From: Subtercola endophyticus
Lineage (GTDB): Bacteria > Actinomycetota > Actinomycetes > Actinomycetales > Microbacteriaceae
Length of the DNA stretch: 64,000 bases
Assembly: GCF_021044565.1 (NCBI RefSeq)
Contig: NZ_CP087997.1
Span: 3,534,001 to 3,598,000 of the forward strand
Direction: 5' to 3'
Numbering within the stretch: the first letter of the stretch is position 1; every line of letters starts with the position of its first letter. Of the stretch, positions 61,237-64,000 are shown piece by piece. Below the pieces are notes generated by a model, which did no database searches, was not told the DNA's origin, and saw only the letters and a list, made by a program, of their open reading frames with translations. The translations under genes were made by a program, and so were the position numbers.

Positions 61237-62135
61237 CAGCCGTGCGCTGGGAGACCACCGACATCGTCGCGGGCGGGCCGGGCTGGTGGTCGGGAAACTC
61301 CGTTATCGACGCCGGCGTGCGCGATGGCACGCACCTGATTCGCAAGACGCCGCGTGAGCATCTCGGGCTCATCGTCACCGATCCCGGTGCGCAATTGCGC
61401 CTGAAAGTAGCTCTGGATGCCTCGGGCTTGGGCCCGGCGGTGATCGAGCTCGACGACGTGCCGGAGGGCGCCGCCGGCGCAGACCATGCCATCGTCATGG
61501 AAGATCTGCGGCCCAGCCATCGCGTCGCAACGCTCGGGCGGTTGGCGGCACCCGGCCTGGTCGATCGTGTCATCGACGCGCATCGCGCCGTCGCAGACCT
61601 GCAGCTCGACCTGCCGACGCTGAACATCTTCGATGAGCTGCGTCGGTTGCAGGCGGTTGTGGCGGCCGAGGGCAGCAGCGCTCCGGCAGATTCGGCGGCG
61701 ATCGAGGCCGCTGTCGCCTCGCTGGAGGCGACCTTGCCGGCAGACCAGCTTGTTGCTTCGCTCGGCGATGCGACCGCGGGAAACCACCTCATCGCAGACG
61801 ACGGCGAATCGATCAGCCTGGTGGGCGGCACTCTCGCCTGCGTTCTCGACCGGCGGCACTTGGCGGGCATCCTGCTGGCCGAATTCGGCTGGTTCTGCGG
61901 CGACCCTCACGACATCGTCGAGCGAGCATTGGGCTCGACGGATGCAGACGACTTTCGTTCGGCCGTGCGGTACTCCCTTCTCGAAGACCTGCGCTGGGGG
62001 TACATCTCGCGCATCGCGACGGCACGCAATGCCGACGACTCGTTCGTCTCGAGCTTGTACGGCATGTGGCGGGTGCGCCGCGCGATGTTCACCATGTCGC
62101 AACCCGGATTCGACGACTGGAGGCGGGCAGCGTGA
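61233..62135 (+). CDS. APH-fold-like protein with degenerate kinase motifs
   Basis: The 300-residue product resembles small-molecule kinases in general plan: VMEDLRPSHRVATLG as hinge, a helical C-lobe with LLAEFGWFCGDP. The catalytic loop reads LGDATAGNHLIADDGESISLVGG near residues 176-198. The Asp and Asn of the DxxxxN pattern are kept, but the preceding His is Leu and the metal motif DWE/DYE is VGG. It may be a pseudokinase, a partner of the kinase that follows, or a variant enzyme. It is coupled to both neighbours by 4-nt overlaps. No certain family name. Confidence 0.6.
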   Translation: MTAVRWETTDIVAGGPGWWSGNSVIDAGVRDGTHLIRKTPREHLGLIVTDPGAQLRLKVALDASGLGPAVIELDDVPEGAAGADHAIVMEDLRPSHRVATLGRLAAPGLVDRVIDAHRAVADLQLDLPTLNIFDELRRLQAVVAAEGSSAPADSAAIEAAVASLEATLPADQLVASLGDATAGNHLIADDGESISLVGGTLACVLDRRHLAGILLAEFGWFCGDPHDIVERALGSTDADDFRSAVRYSLLEDLRWGYISRIATARNADDSFVSSLYGMWRVRRAMFTMSQPGFDDWRRAA

Positions 62136-63094
62136 TCACCGAACGCGCCGACCGCGCCGCACAGAAGAGCACCGAGTGGCACCGTCTCGATTCGCCTGAG
62201 CTGGCGCAGCTGCTGCCCGGCCTGCCTGAGTGGCCGTGGGCCGGGCGTCTGGCGCTCAGCCCCATCGGCGGTGGCCTCAACAACCTGAATTGGCGGCTTC
62301 AGGTCGAAGACGGCAGCGAATACTTTCTGAAGGTTCCGGGTGCCGGAACCGAGCTGTTCGTCGACCGTCGGCTCGCAAACGAGGCCGCCGTCAGCGCCTC
62401 GACCGCGGGAATCGCGCCACCGGTCGCCTACTTCGATCTGGGCTCTGGCATCGAGGTCACCGGCTTTCTCGCGGGTTACCGATCGCTCACCGAGATCGAA
62501 GTCTCGACGACCGATTTCATCTTCGAGGTGGTGGCGACCCTGAAGAAACTGCATGCACGCCCCCTGCTCTCTGGCACGCACACGGCGTTCGACGTGATCA
62601 GAGAGAGTCTCGACGGGGTGCGGTCGGCATCCATCGTTCTGCCCCGCTGGGCAGAAGACGTGATCGGTGCATGGTTCGACGCCGAGGCGGCCATCACGGC
62701 TGCGGGGTTCGACCTCGCGCCCTGCCACAACGATCCGAACTTTCCGAACTTCATGCACTCGCCGGGGCGTTCGCTGCAGCTCGTCGACTACGAATACTCC
62801 GCCAACAACGACCCGACCTATGAACTCGGGGGCGTTCTCGGGTTCTACGGGCTGCACGACCGCACCCGCCGGGCCCTGCTCGAGGAGTACTACGGGGTCT
62901 ACACCGCCGCGGCCGAGGCCCGTATGTGGTTGATGACCGTCGGATTGCTCACTCGTTTCGGACTGTGGGCGGCGATGTACGCCCACACCCGAGATGCCGA
63001 CTACGACTACCAGAAATACGGGCTCGTCTACTTCTCGTATGCGGCCGCGATCGTTCGCGACCCGCGCTGGCCCTCGTGGCTCGCTCAGGTATGA
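62132..63094 (+). CDS. APH-fold kinase (choline kinase-like)
   Basis: The 320-residue protein has N-lobe features (SPIGGGLNNLNWRLQVEDGSEYFLKVPG), the catalytic loop CHNDPNFPNFMHS with His-Asn-Asp, and LVDYEYSANNDPTYELGG as metal motif, all intact. It overlaps the degenerate protein before it by 4 nt, so the two may work as a pair. The GTG start is set by this overlap. A hydroxyl of an imported amino alcohol or a choline-like compound is the probable phosphate acceptor. Confidence 0.87.
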   Translation: MITERADRAAQKSTEWHRLDSPELAQLLPGLPEWPWAGRLALSPIGGGLNNLNWRLQVEDGSEYFLKVPGAGTELFVDRRLANEAAVSASTAGIAPPVAYFDLGSGIEVTGFLAGYRSLTEIEVSTTDFIFEVVATLKKLHARPLLSGTHTAFDVIRESLDGVRSASIVLPRWAEDVIGAWFDAEAAITAAGFDLAPCHNDPNFPNFMHSPGRSLQLVDYEYSANNDPTYELGGVLGFYGLHDRTRRALLEEYYGVYTAAAEARMWLMTVGLLTRFGLWAAMYAHTRDADYDYQKYGLVYFSYAAAIVRDPRWPSWLAQV

Positions 63095-63172
63095 CGCCGA
63101 GAACTCTTGCAACGACCGGAAATCACAACAGATCGAATCGCCACAGAACTCATCACAGAACGGAGAAGACCC

Positions 63173-63682
63173 ATGGCAGAGAAGACCATCGAAGAGCGCC
63201 TTCAGGTACTCGAAGATCGCGAGGCCATCGCGCGACTGAGCTACGACTACGGGTTGCTGTGCGACACGGGCTACCCGGTGCAGCAGATCGTGGACATGTT
63301 CACCGACGATGGCGCGTGGGTGAGCAACATTCTCGGCGAGTTCTACGGCAAGGCCGAGCTGACTTCGTACTACACGAACATCCCGACCATCCAGGTCTGG
63401 GCTCGGCACCACCTCGTCAACCCGGTGATCGATGTCGACGGCGACGAAGCGACCTGCCGCTTCTTCATGGATGTGGTCTCGACCCAGGCCGGGCGTGACG
63501 GCGCGCCGAACGTGCCCATCATCTTGACGGCGACCGAGCACGTGTCGCTGCGACGAACCCCGGAGGGGTGGCGCTTCGTTCGCTTCGACGTCGACATTCA
63601 CCAGATGTCGTCGCTCGAGAAGGGCTGGGTCGCAGAACCGTATTACATCGACCCCGCGCTGTCCGGTCCGAGCCAGGGGTAA
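63173..63682 (+). CDS. SnoaL-like (NTF2-fold) protein
   Basis: The 169-residue protein begins IEERLQVLEDREAIARLSYDYG and continues with DMFTDDGAWVSNILGEFYGKAEL, the standard SnoaL-like/bile acid 7-alpha-dehydratase-type NTF2 fold. Such proteins act as dehydratases, isomerases or small subunits of oxygenases. CGGAGAAG precedes the ATG at 63173. It is in the operon of the kinases. Its reaction is unknown. Confidence 0.85.
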   Translation: MAEKTIEERLQVLEDREAIARLSYDYGLLCDTGYPVQQIVDMFTDDGAWVSNILGEFYGKAELTSYYTNIPTIQVWARHHLVNPVIDVDGDEATCRFFMDVVSTQAGRDGAPNVPIILTATEHVSLRRTPEGWRFVRFDVDIHQMSSLEKGWVAEPYYIDPALSGPSQG

Positions 63683-63689
63683 CCAGATC

Positions 63690-64000
63690 ATGGAACAAGT
63701 GACCTCGCCCATGGCGATCTTCGATGCGGTTCAGCGCGGTGGTGCCGCGCCCGACTGGGTGCGCGACGGCGTCGACCGGGCGTGGCTGGGCGGTAACGGG
63801 CATCCGGATGTCCGGCTCATCGCCGTCTCAGAGAACGCGACGTTTCGCGTGCTGATCGACGGTGTTCCGAGCATGGTCGTGCGGCTCAGCCAGCCCGGCT
63901 ACGTGGGCGACCCGGCCAACGTGCGCAGCGAACTGCAGTGGATCGAAGCGATCGCCGCCGAGACCGCCATCGACACGCCGGCCCCGATTCGCGGCACCAA
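63690..64000 (+). CDS. Phosphotransferase, APH-fold (cut by window end)
   Basis: The first 103 codons are visible. They resemble the N-lobe of APH-type kinases (LIAVSENATFRVLIDGVPSMVVRLSQPGYVG, where SENATFRV replaces the nucleotide-binding loop and VVRLS holds the usual Lys/Arg position). The catalytic lobe is outside the window. AGGGG precedes the ATG, and the gap to the SnoaL-like gene is only 7 nt. It is the fourth APH-fold protein of this cluster. Confidence 0.75.
   Translation, partial: MEQVTSPMAIFDAVQRGGAAPDWVRDGVDRAWLGGNGHPDVRLIAVSENATFRVLIDGVPSMVVRLSQPGYVGDPANVRSELQWIEAIAAETAIDTPAPIRGT

Overview
The window is a 64-kb piece of a high-GC actinobacterial chromosome, most like Microbacteriaceae. 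The evidence is GC-rich codon use, many GTG starts, start codons placed 6-7 nt behind a xANNNT -10 box (leaderless transcripts), LAxTG-type sortase signals, and the actinobacterial trio circularly permuted ATP-grasp / alpha-E / transglutaminase. No transposase, integrase, phage module or CRISPR array was seen. Both ends are cut inside genes: a GH78 rhamnosidase on the left and an aminoglycoside-phosphotransferase-fold (APH-fold) protein on the right.

Layout. 1-11.2 kb is a rhamnoside-use locus: a GH78 alpha-L-rhamnosidase diverges from an ABC importer (two permeases and a lipoprotein), a 1349-residue GH106-like hydrolase and a LacI-type regulator. GAAACG operator-like palindromes lie at the promoters. 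11.2-18.8 kb holds the ATP-grasp/alpha-E/transglutaminase operon, an alpha/beta hydrolase, a small exported protein, a lipoate ligase-like protein, a GNAT protein and an orphan DNA methyltransferase. 18.9-29.6 kb is mostly envelope and housekeeping: DHA2 exporter, Tat lipoprotein with an amidase_6 domain, VanY-like carboxypeptidase, phosphoglucomutase, a second small exported protein, pheA, lipid kinase, serS and a Cof-type HAD phosphatase. 29.7-33.0 kb carries two paralogous beta-propeller surface proteins with LAxTG anchors.

33.1-41 kb starts at tRNA-Ser(TGA) and is a low-density, partly decayed region: a broken sigma factor, a MauE remnant, small membrane and exported proteins, two AraC-type regulators and a lone sugar transferase. 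41.1-44.4 kb holds a HAD phosphatase, a luciferase-like monooxygenase and a third propeller protein.

44.5-64 kb is the most interesting part, a large amine-related catabolic cluster. On the minus strand are three translationally coupled genes: a class III PLP enzyme resembling ethanolamine-phosphate phospho-lyase, a GntR/UTRA regulator and a copper amine oxidase. A palindrome-rich promoter region separates them from a long plus-strand series: APH-fold kinase, HyuA/HyuB ATP-dependent amidohydrolase, FAD amine oxidase, sugar-type ABC importer with an ATPase-permease fusion, amidase, a degenerate APH-fold protein, a second kinase, a SnoaL-like protein and a further APH-fold protein. I infer a kinase/phospho-lyase route for an amino alcohol released from an amide or cyclic amide. 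The substrate is unknown.

Across the window an 8-mer (GGGCATCC/GGATGCCC) occurs at least 28 times on both strands, in all reading frames and between genes, well above what base composition predicts.
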